Shown: one piece after another, positions 9,629-18,417 of the stretch
Layout of the letters: each line of letters starts with the position of its first letter
Numbering within the stretch: position 1 is the first letter of the stretch
Source of the DNA: Rhodovulum sulfidophilum DSM 1374
Lineage (GTDB): Bacteria; Pseudomonadota; Alphaproteobacteria; Rhodobacterales; Rhodobacteraceae
DNA: 64,000 nucleotides
Reading direction: 5' to 3'
NCBI RefSeq assembly: GCF_001633165.1
Contig: NZ_CP015418.1
Location: 3,224,001 to 3,288,000, forward strand
Made by a program: the position numbers and the translations under genes
The notes under the pieces: model-generated
What the model was told of the DNA's origin: nothing
What the model saw: only the letters and a program-made list of their open reading frames with translations
Databases searched by the model: none

Positions 9629-9893
9629 CGCCGCGCCCTCCGGAAGCCGGCCGGATCGGCCGGGAAACGGGGCTGGCAGTCTCGGCAGGCAGCAAGCAGG
9701 CACGGCCTCATCTGGCGTCCTTTCGGTTCGGCCCCGGTCTCGGAAGGGCTGCGAGGCGCAGTCAAAGCGGCTTCCGGATCACTTTTCAAGCGTGCCATCG
9801 CCGGGACGGCACGACGCCCTCTCCGCCCATATACGCGTTAAGGTGCTTTGCGCCATGCGCGGTCCGGTGCAGTCTGTCGCGAGGAGGAGACCG

Positions 9894-10778
9894 ATGATCG
9901 ACAAGCTCGAGATGTTCATTGTGCTTGCGCGCGAGCGCCATTTCGGCCGCGCGGCCGAGGCCTGCGGCGTGACCCAGCCCACGCTTTCGGCCGCGATAAA
10001 GCAATTGGAGGAACAACTTGACGTGCTTCTGGTCTGGCGCGGCTCGCGCTTCGGCGGGCTGACCCCCGAGGGCGCAAGGGTGCTGGAACGCGCCCGGGTG
10101 ATCGTCGCCGACGCCCGCGCGCTGCGCGAGGAGATGCGCGCGGTGAAACGCGGGTTGTCGGGCGATCTGAGGCTTGCCGCGGTGCCGACCGCGCTGGCCG
10201 CGATCACCGCGCTGACCGGCCCTCTGACGTTGCGTCACCCGAATCTGCGAATCACCATCTTCTCGCGGAATTCGACGGAAATCGTCCAGATGCTGGACGA
10301 TCTCCAGGTCGATGCCGGCCTGACCTATCTTGAAAACGAGCCGCTCGGCCGGGTCGCGACGGTGCCGCTTTATGCCGAGCATTACACCCTGGTGATGCGC
10401 GCCGATCACCCTCTGGCCGGGCGCGCGGCGGTGCCCTGGGCCGAGGCCGCGGCCGAACCGCTCTGCCTTCTGTCCCCCGACATGCAGAACCGCCGGATCG
10501 TCGACCGCCATATGGCCGAAGCGGGCGCGGTGGCCACGGCCCGGCTCGAGTCGAACTCGCTTCTGGCGCTGATCGCCCATGTCCAGACCTCGGGCTGGGT
10601 CACGATCCTGCCGCTGAGAACCGCCCAGCCCTTCCTCGGCGCCGGATCGCTGGTCGCGGTGCCGCTGACCGAGCCCGAGGCCGAACATGTGGTCGGGCTG
10701 ATCGCGCCCCATCGCGAACCGATGACCCCGGTGCTCGACGCCCTGATGGAGGCCGCGCGGCAGGCGAAGTTTCAATAG
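9894..10778 (+). CDS. LysR-family regulator upstream of the formate dehydrogenase operon
   Basis: A 294-residue LysR protein. The N-terminal winged helix-turn-helix includes FGRAAEACGVTQPTLSAAIK at residues 18-37, followed by the usual effector-binding domain. Start ATG 9894 follows GAGGAGGA at 9881-9888; the longer open frame upstream is not needed. It lies in the same direction and 84 bases before fdsG, an arrangement seen for fds operons, so regulation of formate dehydrogenase is the likely role. A LysR-type dyad overlaps its own stop codon. Confidence 0.9.
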   Translation: MIDKLEMFIVLARERHFGRAAEACGVTQPTLSAAIKQLEEQLDVLLVWRGSRFGGLTPEGARVLERARVIVADARALREEMRAVKRGLSGDLRLAAVPTALAAITALTGPLTLRHPNLRITIFSRNSTEIVQMLDDLQVDAGLTYLENEPLGRVATVPLYAEHYTLVMRADHPLAGRAAVPWAEAAAEPLCLLSPDMQNRRIVDRHMAEAGAVATARLESNSLLALIAHVQTSGWVTILPLRTAQPFLGAGSLVAVPLTEPEAEHVVGLIAPHREPMTPVLDALMEAARQAKFQ

Positions 10779-10789
10779 AATATTTCTAT
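10775..10789. promoter_or_regulatory. LysR-type operator candidate before fdsG
   Basis: The sequence ATAGAA-TAT-TTCTAT is a perfect 6-bp dyad with a 3-bp center and fits the T-N11-A pattern bound by LysR regulators. It starts inside the last codons of the LysR gene, covers its TAG stop, and lies 74 bases before the fdsG start. It is markedly AT-rich against its surroundings. Confidence 0.55.
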
Positions 10790-10862
10790 CGCCCGACGAA
10801 TCGCGGCCATTGATCCCGCCGGGGTCGAAACGGCACACTATGGCATGCAAAGGGAGGACTGC

Positions 10863-11327
10863 ATGACCACCGACATCATCGCGCGATGCCGCAGCATCGC
10901 CGCGGCCCATGCGCATCTCGACGGCCCGCTGCTGCCCGTGCTGCATGCGGTGCAGGATCAAATCGGCCATGTGCCCATGGCGGCCTATCCGGCCCTGGCC
11001 GAGGAACTGGGCCTCAGCACGGCCGAGATCCATGGCGTGGTCAGCTTCTACCCCGATTTCCGGACCGAGCCCGGCGGCCGCCGGGTGCTGCGGGTCTGCC
11101 GGGCCGAGGCCTGCCAGGCGATGGGCGCGGCGGCGCTGGGCGATGACCTGAAGGCACGGCTCGGTGTCGAGTGGCATGGCACGACCGAAGATGGCGCGGT
11201 GACGCTGGAACCGGCCTATTGCCTCGGGCTCTGCGCCTGCGCGCCCGCGGCGCTGGTCGATGACCGCCCCGTCGGCCGGGTCACGGCCGACGGGCTGGAA
11301 CGCCTCGCGCGGGAGGGATCGGCATGA
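10863..11327 (+). CDS. fdsG: NAD-linked formate dehydrogenase gamma subunit FdsG
   Basis: A 154-residue NuoE-like protein. Four cysteines, Cys79, Cys84, Cys120 and Cys124 (C-x4-C and C-x3-C), ligate a [2Fe-2S] cluster. It forms the diaphorase unit with FdsB. ATG at 10845 opens the frame, but the sequence after it holds the Shine-Dalgarno AAAGGGAGGA, so ATG 10863 is the real start. It overlaps fdsB by four bases. Confidence 0.95.
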   Translation: MTTDIIARCRSIAAAHAHLDGPLLPVLHAVQDQIGHVPMAAYPALAEELGLSTAEIHGVVSFYPDFRTEPGGRRVLRVCRAEACQAMGAAALGDDLKARLGVEWHGTTEDGAVTLEPAYCLGLCACAPAALVDDRPVGRVTADGLERLAREGSA

Positions 11328-12838
11328 GCCTCACGCTGTATCTGCCGCTTGACGCCGCCGCCCTGGCCCTTGGTGCCGACGAGGTCGCCCGGGCCCTGCA
11401 GACCGAAGCCGAGGCACGCGGGCTCGACCTGATGCTGAAACGCACCGGCACGCGCGGCATGGTCTGGCTGGAACCGCTGCTGGAGATCGAGGAAAACGGC
11501 CTGCGCATGGGCTTCGGCCCGCTCGAGCCTGCCGATGTGCCCGCGTTGTTCGAGGGCGCCTTCGAGGATCACCCCAAGGCCCTCGGCCCGGTCGAGCAGA
11601 TCCCGTTCTTCGCCCGCCAGACCCGTCTTGCCTTCGCCCGCTGCGGCATTGCCGAGCCGCTCGATCTGGACGCCTATCGCGCGCAAGGCGGGCTGAAGGG
11701 GCTGGACCGCGCGATGACGATGACGCCCGAGGAGATCGTGGCCGAGATCACCACCTCGGGCCTGCGCGGCCGGGGCGGCGCGGGCTTTCCGACCGGCATC
11801 AAGTGGAAGACGGTGCTGGAGGCCGGGGGCGCGCGCAAGGCCGTGGTCTGCAATGCCGATGAGGGCGACAGCGGCACCTTCGCCGACCGGATGCTGATCG
11901 AGGGCGATCCGTTCTGCCTGATCGAGGGCATGGCGATCTGCGCCCGCGCGGTCGGCGCCGACCGGGGCTATGTCTACATGCGCTCGGAATATCCGCAGGC
12001 GATCGCGACGCTGGACGCCTCGCTGAGGATCGCGCGCGAGGCCGGCATTCTGGGCGATCATTTCGACATCGAGGACCGTGTCGGCGCCGGGTCCTATGTC
12101 TGCGGCGAGGAAACCGCGCTTCTGAATTCGATGGAGGGCAAGCGCGGCACCGTGCGCCCGAAACCGCCTCTGCCCGCCCACAAGGGGTTCATGGGGCGGC
12201 CGACGGTGGTCAACAACCTGATCACTCTGGCCTCGGTCCCGGCGATCCTGTCGGAAGGGGCCGAGCATTACCGCTCTTTCGGGCTGGGCCGCTCTCTGGG
12301 CACCGTGCCCTTGCAGATCGCGGGCAATGTCAGGCGTGGCGGGCTGTTCGAGGCGGCCTTCGGCATGACCATCGGCGAACTCGTCGAGGGCGTCTGCGGC
12401 GGCACCGCCTCGGGCCGACCCGTCAAGGCGGTGCAGATCGGCGGCCCGCTCGGGGCCTATTTCCCCCGCTCGCTGTTCGACACGCCGCTGGGATACGAGG
12501 AATGCGACGAGGCGGGCGGGCTGATTGGCCATGCCGGGCTCGTGGTCTTCGACGACACCGCCGAGATGGGCGCGATGGCGCGCTTTGCCATGGAATTCTG
12601 CGCGGTGGAAAGCTGCGGCACCTGCACCCCCTGCCGGATCGGCGCGGTCCGGGGCATAGAGACCATCGACCGCATCCTCGCGGGCGATCCGGCCGCGCCC
12701 GAGATCCTGACCGATCTGTGCGAGACCATGCGCGCGGGCTCGCTCTGCGCGCTGGGCGGCTTCACCCCCTACCCGGTCGAAAGCGCGCTGCGGCATTTCC
12801 CCGAGGATTTCCCCCCCGCGCGGGAGGCGGCCGAATGA
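11324..12838 (+). CDS. fdsB: NAD-linked formate dehydrogenase beta subunit FdsB
   Basis: A 504-residue NuoF-like flavoprotein. FMN/NADH-binding segment SGLRGRGGAGFPTGIKWK lies near residues 145-162, and GAGSYVCGEETALLNSMEG near 255-273. The [4Fe-4S] ligands are in ESCGTCTPCRIG around 428-439 plus a later Cys in GSLCALGGF near 473. FdsB reduces NAD+ with electrons from formate. The start overlaps fdsG (ATGA), and the stop overlaps a further ATG that opens the 88-codon ORF before fdsA. Confidence 0.95.
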   Translation: MSLTLYLPLDAAALALGADEVARALQTEAEARGLDLMLKRTGTRGMVWLEPLLEIEENGLRMGFGPLEPADVPALFEGAFEDHPKALGPVEQIPFFARQTRLAFARCGIAEPLDLDAYRAQGGLKGLDRAMTMTPEEIVAEITTSGLRGRGGAGFPTGIKWKTVLEAGGARKAVVCNADEGDSGTFADRMLIEGDPFCLIEGMAICARAVGADRGYVYMRSEYPQAIATLDASLRIAREAGILGDHFDIEDRVGAGSYVCGEETALLNSMEGKRGTVRPKPPLPAHKGFMGRPTVVNNLITLASVPAILSEGAEHYRSFGLGRSLGTVPLQIAGNVRRGGLFEAAFGMTIGELVEGVCGGTASGRPVKAVQIGGPLGAYFPRSLFDTPLGYEECDEAGGLIGHAGLVVFDDTAEMGAMARFAMEFCAVESCGTCTPCRIGAVRGIETIDRILAGDPAAPEILTDLCETMRAGSLCALGGFTPYPVESALRHFPEDFPPAREAAE

Positions 12839-13101
12839 GCCGGGTTCATGTCGCCTCGATGGGGCAGCCATACGCCGTCTGGCCCGAAAGCGCCCCAGGG
12901 TCTGTCCCGGGCGCCCGGCCCGGGCCACGTCCGATCCCCCCCGGGGGAAGGCGCATTGCAGCATTTCAGACAGCGGAACGCATGGCAGCGGGTTGCGCCA
13001 TGAAACGCACCGCCCTGTCGTCAGGGATCGCGCTCCCAGGATCGGGCGCGGCCCTTTTCGCATCGCATGACCAATCCGCCAGCCCGGAGGCCAGCAGATG
13101 A
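12835..13101 (+). CDS. 88-codon ORF coupled at both ends between fdsB and fdsA (doubtful gene)
   Basis: An open frame of 88 codons begins at the ATGA shared with the fdsB stop and ends at a TGA inside the ATGA that starts fdsA. The predicted product is rich in Ala, Pro, Ser, Gly and Arg with no recognizable domain. Codon use is unlike the neighbours, with many third-position A and T bases. A 12-bp GC palindrome, CCGGGCGCCCGG, lies at 12907-12918. fdsB and fdsA usually abut, so this may be a real small protein, a translated spacer that keeps coupling intact, or inserted non-coding DNA. Confidence 0.35.
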   Translation: MSRVHVASMGQPYAVWPESAPGSVPGARPGPRPIPPGGRRIAAFQTAERMAAGCAMKRTALSSGIALPGSGAALFASHDQSASPEASR

Positions 13102-15968
13102 AGGACTTCATCATTCCCGATGCCGATTTCGGCACCCCCGCCCGCTGCTCGGACAAGACCGTGACGCTGACCGTCGACGGCATGGAGGTGACCGTGCCAG
13201 AGGGCACCTCGGTGATGCGCGCCGCGGCCGAGGCCGGGATCGAGATCCCCAAGCTCTGCGCCACCGACAGTCTCGAGCCCATCGGGTCCTGCCGTCTTTG
13301 CATGGTCGAGATCGAGGGCCGCCGCGGCACGCCTGCCTCCTGCACCACGCCCGCCGCCGAAGGCATGCAGGTGCAGACCCAGACGCCCAGGCTCGCGAAG
13401 CTGCGGCGCGGGGTGATGGAGCTTTACATCTCGGACCACCCGCTCGACTGCCTGACCTGCGCCGCGAATGGCGATTGCCAGTTGCAGGACATGGCGGGTG
13501 CCGTCGGGCTGCGCGAGGTGCGCTATACCCCGGGCGCCAACCATTTCGAGCCCCGGCAGAACGGCGAGGCCAACCCGCGCTACGAGGCCAGGGACAGCTC
13601 GAACCCCTATTTCACCTATGACCCGTCGAAATGCATCGCCTGCTTCCGCTGCGTGCGGGCCTGCGAAGAGGTTCAGGGCACATTCGCGCTGACCGTCGAG
13701 GGGATGGGCTTCGAGGCGCGGATCGCCTCCGGCACCACGGATTTCCTGAATTCCGACTGCGTCAGCTGCGGCGCCTGCGTGCAGGCCTGCCCGACCGCGA
13801 CGCTGCAGGAAAACGCGGTGATCGAGATGGGCACGCCCGACCGGGCCATCGTCACCACCTGCGCCTATTGCGGCGTGGGCTGTTCGTTCCGGGCCGAGAT
13901 GAAGGGCGATCAGTTGGTGCGCATGGTGCCCTGGAAGGACGGCAAGGCCAATCGCGGCCATAGCTGCGTCAAGGGCCGCTTCGCCTTCGGCTATGCCGCC
14001 CATCCCGACCGCATCCAGAGCCCGATGATCCGCGAGACCATCGACCAGCCCTGGCGCGAGGTCTCGTGGGAGGAAGCCCTGACCTTCACCGCGAAAAGGC
14101 TGCGCAGGATCCAGGCCGAAAGCGGCACCGGCGCCATCGGCGGCATCACCTCCTCGCGCTGCACCAATGAGGAAACCTTCCTGGTGCAGAAGCTGATCCG
14201 GCAGGTCTTCGGCAACAACAATGTCGACACCTGCGCCCGGGTCTGCCATTCGCCGACCGGATACGGGCTGAAGACCACCTTCGGCACTTCGGCCGGCACG
14301 CAGGATTTCGACAGCGTCGAGGCGGCGGATGTGGTGCTGGTGATCGGCGCCAACCCGACCGACGGCCACCCGGTCTTCGCCTCGCGCCTGAAGAAGCGGC
14401 TCCGGCAGGGCGCGAAGCTGATCGTCGCCGATCCGCGCCGGATCGACCTGGTCAGGGGGCCGCATGTGCAGGCCGCGCATCACCTGGCGCTGCGGCCCGG
14501 CACCAATGTGGCGCTTCTGACCGCCATGGCCCATGTGATCGTGACCGAAGGCCTGACCGACCGGGCCTTCATCGCCGAACGCTGCGACCGGGAGGCCTAT
14601 GAGGACTGGGCGGCCTTCGTCGCCGAAGAGCATCTCGGCCCCGAGGCGACCGAGGCGCTGACCGGCGTTCCGGCGGCCGAGGTCCGGCGGGCCGCAAGGC
14701 TTTACGCCACCGGCGGCAATGCCGCGATCTATTACGGGCTCGGCGTCACCGAACACAGCCAGGGCTCGACCACGGTCATGGCGATCGCGAACCTTGCCAT
14801 GGCGACCGGCAATATCGGGCGTGCGGGCGTCGGCGTGAACCCGCTGCGCGGCCAGAACAACGTGCAGGGAAGCTGCGACATGGGCAGCTTCCCGCATGAG
14901 CTGCCGGGCTACCGCCATGTCCATGACGCCGGGACCCGTGCCATCTTCGAGCGGCTCTGGAAGGTGACGATCTCGGACGAGCCGGGGCTTCGGATCCCCA
15001 ACATGCTGGACGCGGCCGTCGATGGCAGCTTCCGCGGGCTTTACGTCCAGGGCGAGGACATCCTGCAATCGGACCCCGATACAAAGCACGTCGCGGCGGG
15101 GCTGGCGGCGATGGATTGCGTCATCGTCCACGATCTTTTCCTGAACGAGACCGCGAATTACGCCCATGTCTTCCTGCCGGGCTCGAGTTTCCTGGAAAAG
15201 GACGGCACCTTCACCAATGCCGAGCGCCGGCTGAACCGTGTCCGCCGGGTGATGGCGCCCATGACCGGGCTGGCCGACTGGGAGGTCACCATGGCGCTGG
15301 CCAATGCCATGGGCGCGGGCTGGGACTATGACCACCCTTCCGAGATCATGGACGAGATCGCCGCCACCACCCCCAGCTTCGCGGGCGTCAGCTACGATCT
15401 GCTCGAGCGCGAGGGCTCGGTGCAATGGCCCTGCAACGAGGCCGCCCCCAGGGGCACGCCGGTCATGCACGAGGCAGGCTTCGTGCGCGGCAAGGGGCTG
15501 TTCGTCATCACCGACTATGTGCCGACCGACGAGCGCACCGGCCCGCGTTTCCCGCTCCTGCTGACGACGGGGCGGATCCTCAGCCAGTACAATGTGGGCG
15601 CCCAGACCCGGCGCACCGCCAATACCGCCTGGCATGGCGAGGACCGGCTGGAGATCCACCCCCATGACGCGGAAACCCGGGGCATCGCCGAGGGCGACTG
15701 GGTGCGCCTCGCCTCGCGCTCGGGCGAGACCTCGCTGCGGGCCACGCTGACCGACCGGGTCAGCCCCGGCGTCGTCTACACCACCTTCCACCATCCCGAG
15801 ACCCAGGCCAATGTGGTGACCTCGGACTATTCCGACTGGGCGACGAACTGCCCCGAATACAAGGTGACGGCGGTTCAGGTGGCGCTGTCGAACGGGCCCT
15901 CGGACTGGCAGGAGGATTACGCCGCCCATGCCCGCGCCGCCCGCCGCATCCTGCCCGCGGCGGAATGA
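13098..15968 (+). CDS. fdsA: NAD-linked formate dehydrogenase alpha subunit FdsA (molybdenum)
   Basis: A 956-residue catalytic subunit. In order: a [2Fe-2S] ferredoxin domain (CATDSLEPIGSCRLCMVE), a His/Cys [4Fe-4S] site (DHPLDCLTCAANGDC), two ferredoxin-type [4Fe-4S] clusters (CIACFRCVRAC and CVSCGACVQAC), and the molybdopterin domain opening with CAYCGVGCSF. The molybdenum ligand is Cys383 in RVCHSPTGYG, with the following His. It oxidizes formate to CO2 and can work in reverse. The bis-MGD cofactor needs the FdhD protein encoded next. It has no Tat signal, so it is cytoplasmic. Confidence 0.97.
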   Translation: MKDFIIPDADFGTPARCSDKTVTLTVDGMEVTVPEGTSVMRAAAEAGIEIPKLCATDSLEPIGSCRLCMVEIEGRRGTPASCTTPAAEGMQVQTQTPRLAKLRRGVMELYISDHPLDCLTCAANGDCQLQDMAGAVGLREVRYTPGANHFEPRQNGEANPRYEARDSSNPYFTYDPSKCIACFRCVRACEEVQGTFALTVEGMGFEARIASGTTDFLNSDCVSCGACVQACPTATLQENAVIEMGTPDRAIVTTCAYCGVGCSFRAEMKGDQLVRMVPWKDGKANRGHSCVKGRFAFGYAAHPDRIQSPMIRETIDQPWREVSWEEALTFTAKRLRRIQAESGTGAIGGITSSRCTNEETFLVQKLIRQVFGNNNVDTCARVCHSPTGYGLKTTFGTSAGTQDFDSVEAADVVLVIGANPTDGHPVFASRLKKRLRQGAKLIVADPRRIDLVRGPHVQAAHHLALRPGTNVALLTAMAHVIVTEGLTDRAFIAERCDREAYEDWAAFVAEEHLGPEATEALTGVPAAEVRRAARLYATGGNAAIYYGLGVTEHSQGSTTVMAIANLAMATGNIGRAGVGVNPLRGQNNVQGSCDMGSFPHELPGYRHVHDAGTRAIFERLWKVTISDEPGLRIPNMLDAAVDGSFRGLYVQGEDILQSDPDTKHVAAGLAAMDCVIVHDLFLNETANYAHVFLPGSSFLEKDGTFTNAERRLNRVRRVMAPMTGLADWEVTMALANAMGAGWDYDHPSEIMDEIAATTPSFAGVSYDLLEREGSVQWPCNEAAPRGTPVMHEAGFVRGKGLFVITDYVPTDERTGPRFPLLLTTGRILSQYNVGAQTRRTANTAWHGEDRLEIHPHDAETRGIAEGDWVRLASRSGETSLRATLTDRVSPGVVYTTFHHPETQANVVTSDYSDWATNCPEYKVTAVQVALSNGPSDWQEDYAAHARAARRILPAAE

Positions 15969-15974
15969 GCCCGG

Positions 15975-16793
15975 ATGCGGCCCTGGGCGACATCGCAGGT
16001 GCAAAGCGTCGGCCCCGACGGGGCCGCGCCCGACATCCGGCGGCTGGCCGAAGAGGTCCCGGTCGCGCTTTGCTATGACGGCACCACCCATGCGGTGATG
16101 CTGGCCAGCCCCGCCGATCTCGACGATTTCGCGCTGGGCTTCTCGCTGAGCGAAGGCATCGTCGAGCGCCCCGACCAGATCGCGCGGATCGAGCGCGCCG
16201 ATCATGACGAGGGGATCGAGCTGCGGATCTGGCTGGCGCCCGGGCTGGGCGCGCGGCTGGCCGGGCGTCGGCGCAGCATGGAGGGGCCGGTCGGCTGCGG
16301 GCTTTGCGGCGTCGAAAGCCTCGCGGCCGCGACCCGGCCGCTGCCGGTGCTGCCACCGGGCGGGCCCTGCCTGACGCCGCCCGAGATCGCCGAGGCGATG
16401 ACCGCGCTCGGTCTGGGCCAGGAGTTGCACGGCGCCACCCGCGCGGCCCATGCGGCGGGGTTCTGGACCCGCTCGGAAGGGCTGGTCGCGCTTTGCGAGG
16501 ATGTCGGGCGGCACAATGCGCTCGACAAGCTGGTGGGACGGCTGGCCCGGCTGGGGCGCGACGCCTCGGGGGGCGCGATCCTGCTGACCTCGCGGGTCTC
16601 GATCGAGCTGGTGCAGAAGGCGGTTCTTGCCCGCGCGCCGGCTCTGATCGCGGTCTCGGCCCCCACCCTGCGCGCCGTCGCTGCGGCCGAGGCCGCAGGT
16701 CTGACCCTCGTCGCCCGGGCCCGCGGCCAGAGCCTTGACATTCACAGCCATGCCCGGCGGATCGCCGCGGCGGAGATCCCCCATGACCCCTGA
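15975..16793 (+). CDS. fdhD: Formate dehydrogenase sulfurtransferase FdhD/FdsC
   Basis: A 272-residue FdhD-family protein. The sulfur-carrying pair is Cys108 and Cys111 in VGCGLCGVES, and the family segment LCEDVGRHNALDKLVG lies near residue 174. It transfers sulfur from a cysteine desulfurase to the molybdenum cofactor of FdsA, where it is required for activity; in Rhodobacter it is called FdsC. It starts 6 bases after fdsA and overlaps fdsD by 11 bases. Confidence 0.95.
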   Translation: MRPWATSQVQSVGPDGAAPDIRRLAEEVPVALCYDGTTHAVMLASPADLDDFALGFSLSEGIVERPDQIARIERADHDEGIELRIWLAPGLGARLAGRRRSMEGPVGCGLCGVESLAAATRPLPVLPPGGPCLTPPEIAEAMTALGLGQELHGATRAAHAAGFWTRSEGLVALCEDVGRHNALDKLVGRLARLGRDASGGAILLTSRVSIELVQKAVLARAPALIAVSAPTLRAVAAAEAAGLTLVARARGQSLDIHSHARRIAAAEIPHDP

Positions 16794-17004
16794 AAAGCTT
16801 GCCTATATGGCCAACCAGATCGCCATCGCCTTCGCCCGCCTGCCAGGGGACGAGGCCGAAGCCGCCATCGCCGAGCATATCGACCAGTTCTGGGACCCGC
16901 GGATGCGGGCGCGGCTGCTGGTCCTGGCCGAGACCCCGGACGCGGATCTTTCCGACCGGGTGCGGGGCGCGGCCGCGCTGATCCGGCGCCCCGCGACCGC
17001 CTGA
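16783..17004 (+). CDS. fdsD: Formate dehydrogenase delta subunit FdsD
   Basis: A 73-residue protein with the family features MANQIAIAF near the N-terminus and HIDQFWDPRMRARL in the middle. FdsD is a small subunit of the soluble NAD-linked enzyme, needed for assembly or stability. The frame is open from 16735, but ATG 16783, which overlaps the end of fdhD, gives the normal family length. Confidence 0.93.
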   Translation: MTPEKLAYMANQIAIAFARLPGDEAEAAIAEHIDQFWDPRMRARLLVLAETPDADLSDRVRGAAALIRRPATA

Positions 17005-17015
17005 GGGCCGATCCC

Positions 17016-17040
17016 GGAAAGACCGGTCTTCGGGCTTTCC
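17016..17040 (+). terminator. Weak hairpin after the fds operon
   Basis: A GGAAAG...CTTTCC stem with an inner CCG/CGG pairing begins 11 bases after the fdsD stop. There is no following T tract, so it is at best a weak terminator or an mRNA 3'-end structure. Confidence 0.35.
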
Positions 17041-17154
17041 TGCCAGTCACCCGAAAGCGGGCGCACGGCCCTGAGCCCGCCCCGCAACCGGGTCGCCCGG
17101 GCGGGTATTTCCTGCGTCATCGGGCGGGGACGCGACGGTCTCAGGTCGCAGCGC

Positions 17155-17188
17155 CCCAAAGAAACGCGGCCCGGGCCTTGGGCCGCGT
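17155..17188 (-). terminator. Rho-independent terminator of the tonB operon
   Basis: A perfect 9-bp stem, ACGCGGCCC with GGGCCGCGT around a 7-base loop (17164-17188), is followed on the minus strand by the T-rich run TTTCTTTGG. It lies 5 bases beyond the tonB stop and should end the riboswitch-led operon. Confidence 0.8.
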
Positions 17189-17193
17189 GCCGC

Positions 17194-18030
17194 CTACCCC
17201 TTCCACTCGAAGCGGAGCGGCAGGGTAAAGCTGTAGCGGGACGCGCCAAGCCCCTCCGGCGCGGGCGGAAACCGCCCGGCCCGGCGCACCGCCGCCAGCG
17301 CGGCATCGTCGAGCCTCGGATCGCCCGCGCTCCGGACCAGCCGGACCGATAAAAGCCGCCCGTCGCGCGCCAGCACCAGTTCGACCAGCGCCCGGCCGCT
17401 GGCCCGCGTGCCCCTCGGATAGCGGTGCCGGCGATCGACACGCGCCAGGATCCGCGCGCCCCATTCGGCCCGCAGCGCCGAGGCGCGGGCGGGCGAGAGC
17501 GTCGGCGCCCCGCCCGTCGCCCCCGCGCCCGCCTCGGCGGCCGCCGAGCCGCCCCGCGCCACCTGCGCCGCGCGGGCCTCGGATGGGGGGGCTGACCGGG
17601 CGGCTTTGGCCGGGCGATCCGGGCGGGGTTCGGGCCGAAGCGCCAGAGCCGGGTCGGGCGCGGCCCTGATCCTTTCGGGCCGCTCCGGCGGATCGGGAAG
17701 GTCCGCCTCGGGCAGAATCGCGGCGAGCTTGGGCAGGGCCGGAACCGGCGCCAAGGCGCGCTCGGGCATGGCGGCCGGGTCGCTTTCAGGCGGGACCTCC
17801 GGAGCGGGCAGATCCACCGGCGCGGCCTGCATCGCCGGGGCCTCGGTCCAGTCCTCGGCAAGCCCGGCATAGGAGGCAGGCGCCGCCGCCAGCGTCACCA
17901 GTGCATCGCCCCCCGGCCCGCCCGCAGCCCCGGCGACGCCGCCAAGCGGCAGGCGCGCCAGCGCGAAGGCCCCGACATGAAGCGCCAGCGCCAGCGGCAC
18001 GAAGGCCAGAAGCTCGCCCGCGCCCCTCAT
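17194..18030 (-). CDS. tonB: Energy transducer TonB
   Basis: A 278-residue TonB protein. One N-terminal membrane anchor (LLAFVPLALALHVGAFALA) is followed by a long Pro/Ala/Arg-rich periplasmic spacer. The C-terminal TonB domain carries VELVLARDGRLLSVRLVRSA and ends FTLPLRFEWKG. It transmits proton-motive force from ExbB/ExbD to outer-membrane receptors. It overlaps the upstream ExbD gene by four bases and is the last gene of a six-gene operon behind a cobalamin riboswitch, so a B12 or related receptor elsewhere in the genome is the likely partner. Confidence 0.92.
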   Translation of the reverse strand: MRGAGELLAFVPLALALHVGAFALARLPLGGVAGAAGGPGGDALVTLAAAPASYAGLAEDWTEAPAMQAAPVDLPAPEVPPESDPAAMPERALAPVPALPKLAAILPEADLPDPPERPERIRAAPDPALALRPEPRPDRPAKAARSAPPSEARAAQVARGGSAAAEAGAGATGGAPTLSPARASALRAEWGARILARVDRRHRYPRGTRASGRALVELVLARDGRLLSVRLVRSAGDPRLDDAALAAVRRAGRFPPAPEGLGASRYSFTLPLRFEWKG

Positions 18031-18413
18031 CGTGGCACCGTCACCAGCCGCAACGGACCGCGTCCCTCGGCGGTCAGCCGCGCGGCAAGACGCGCCAATG
18101 CTGCCGCCTCGACCCCGGCATCGGCCCGGATCACCAGCGGTCCGGCCGCCTCGGGACGGGCGGCGAGCGCCGCGAAGACCGCCTCGCCGCGCGCCGCGCC
18201 GAAGGCCAGATCGCCCGCGGCCGACAGGTGCAGCATCTCGCCCGCGGCGGGCTCGGCCCCGTCCGCGCGGGGCGGCTCTGCCTCGAAGGGCGCGGGCGGC
18301 ACCAGGCGCGCGCTCATCAGAAAGAAGATCAGCAGCAGGAAGACGACATTGATCATCGGCACGATGCTTTCGCCGCGTGTGCCTTGCCGGTCGTCTTCGC
18401 CGAATGTGAACAT
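18027..18413 (-). CDS. exbD: ExbD/TolR-family protein (second copy)
   Basis: A 128-residue protein with one membrane helix, SIVPMINVVFLLLIFFLMSA. It has Asn in MINVVF where ExbD/TolR proteins, including the adjacent copy, carry the proton-conducting Asp (MIDVVF). This substitution suggests that it is a structural partner rather than the proton channel residue donor. The ATG at 18413 gives the normal family length; the frame extends upstream to 18473 inside the other exbD gene. It lies 4 bases after the first exbD and overlaps tonB. Confidence 0.85.
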   Translation of the reverse strand: MFTFGEDDRQGTRGESIVPMINVVFLLLIFFLMSARLVPPAPFEAEPPRADGAEPAAGEMLHLSAAGDLAFGAARGEAVFAALAARPEAAGPLVIRADAGVEAAALARLAARLTAEGRGPLRLVTVPR

Positions 18414-18417
18414 CGCC

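Noticed and set aside
12966..16784. 1272-codon minus-strand ORF opposite fdsA
   Set aside because: It is a GC-bias shadow of fdsA and fdhD, which have full domain support.
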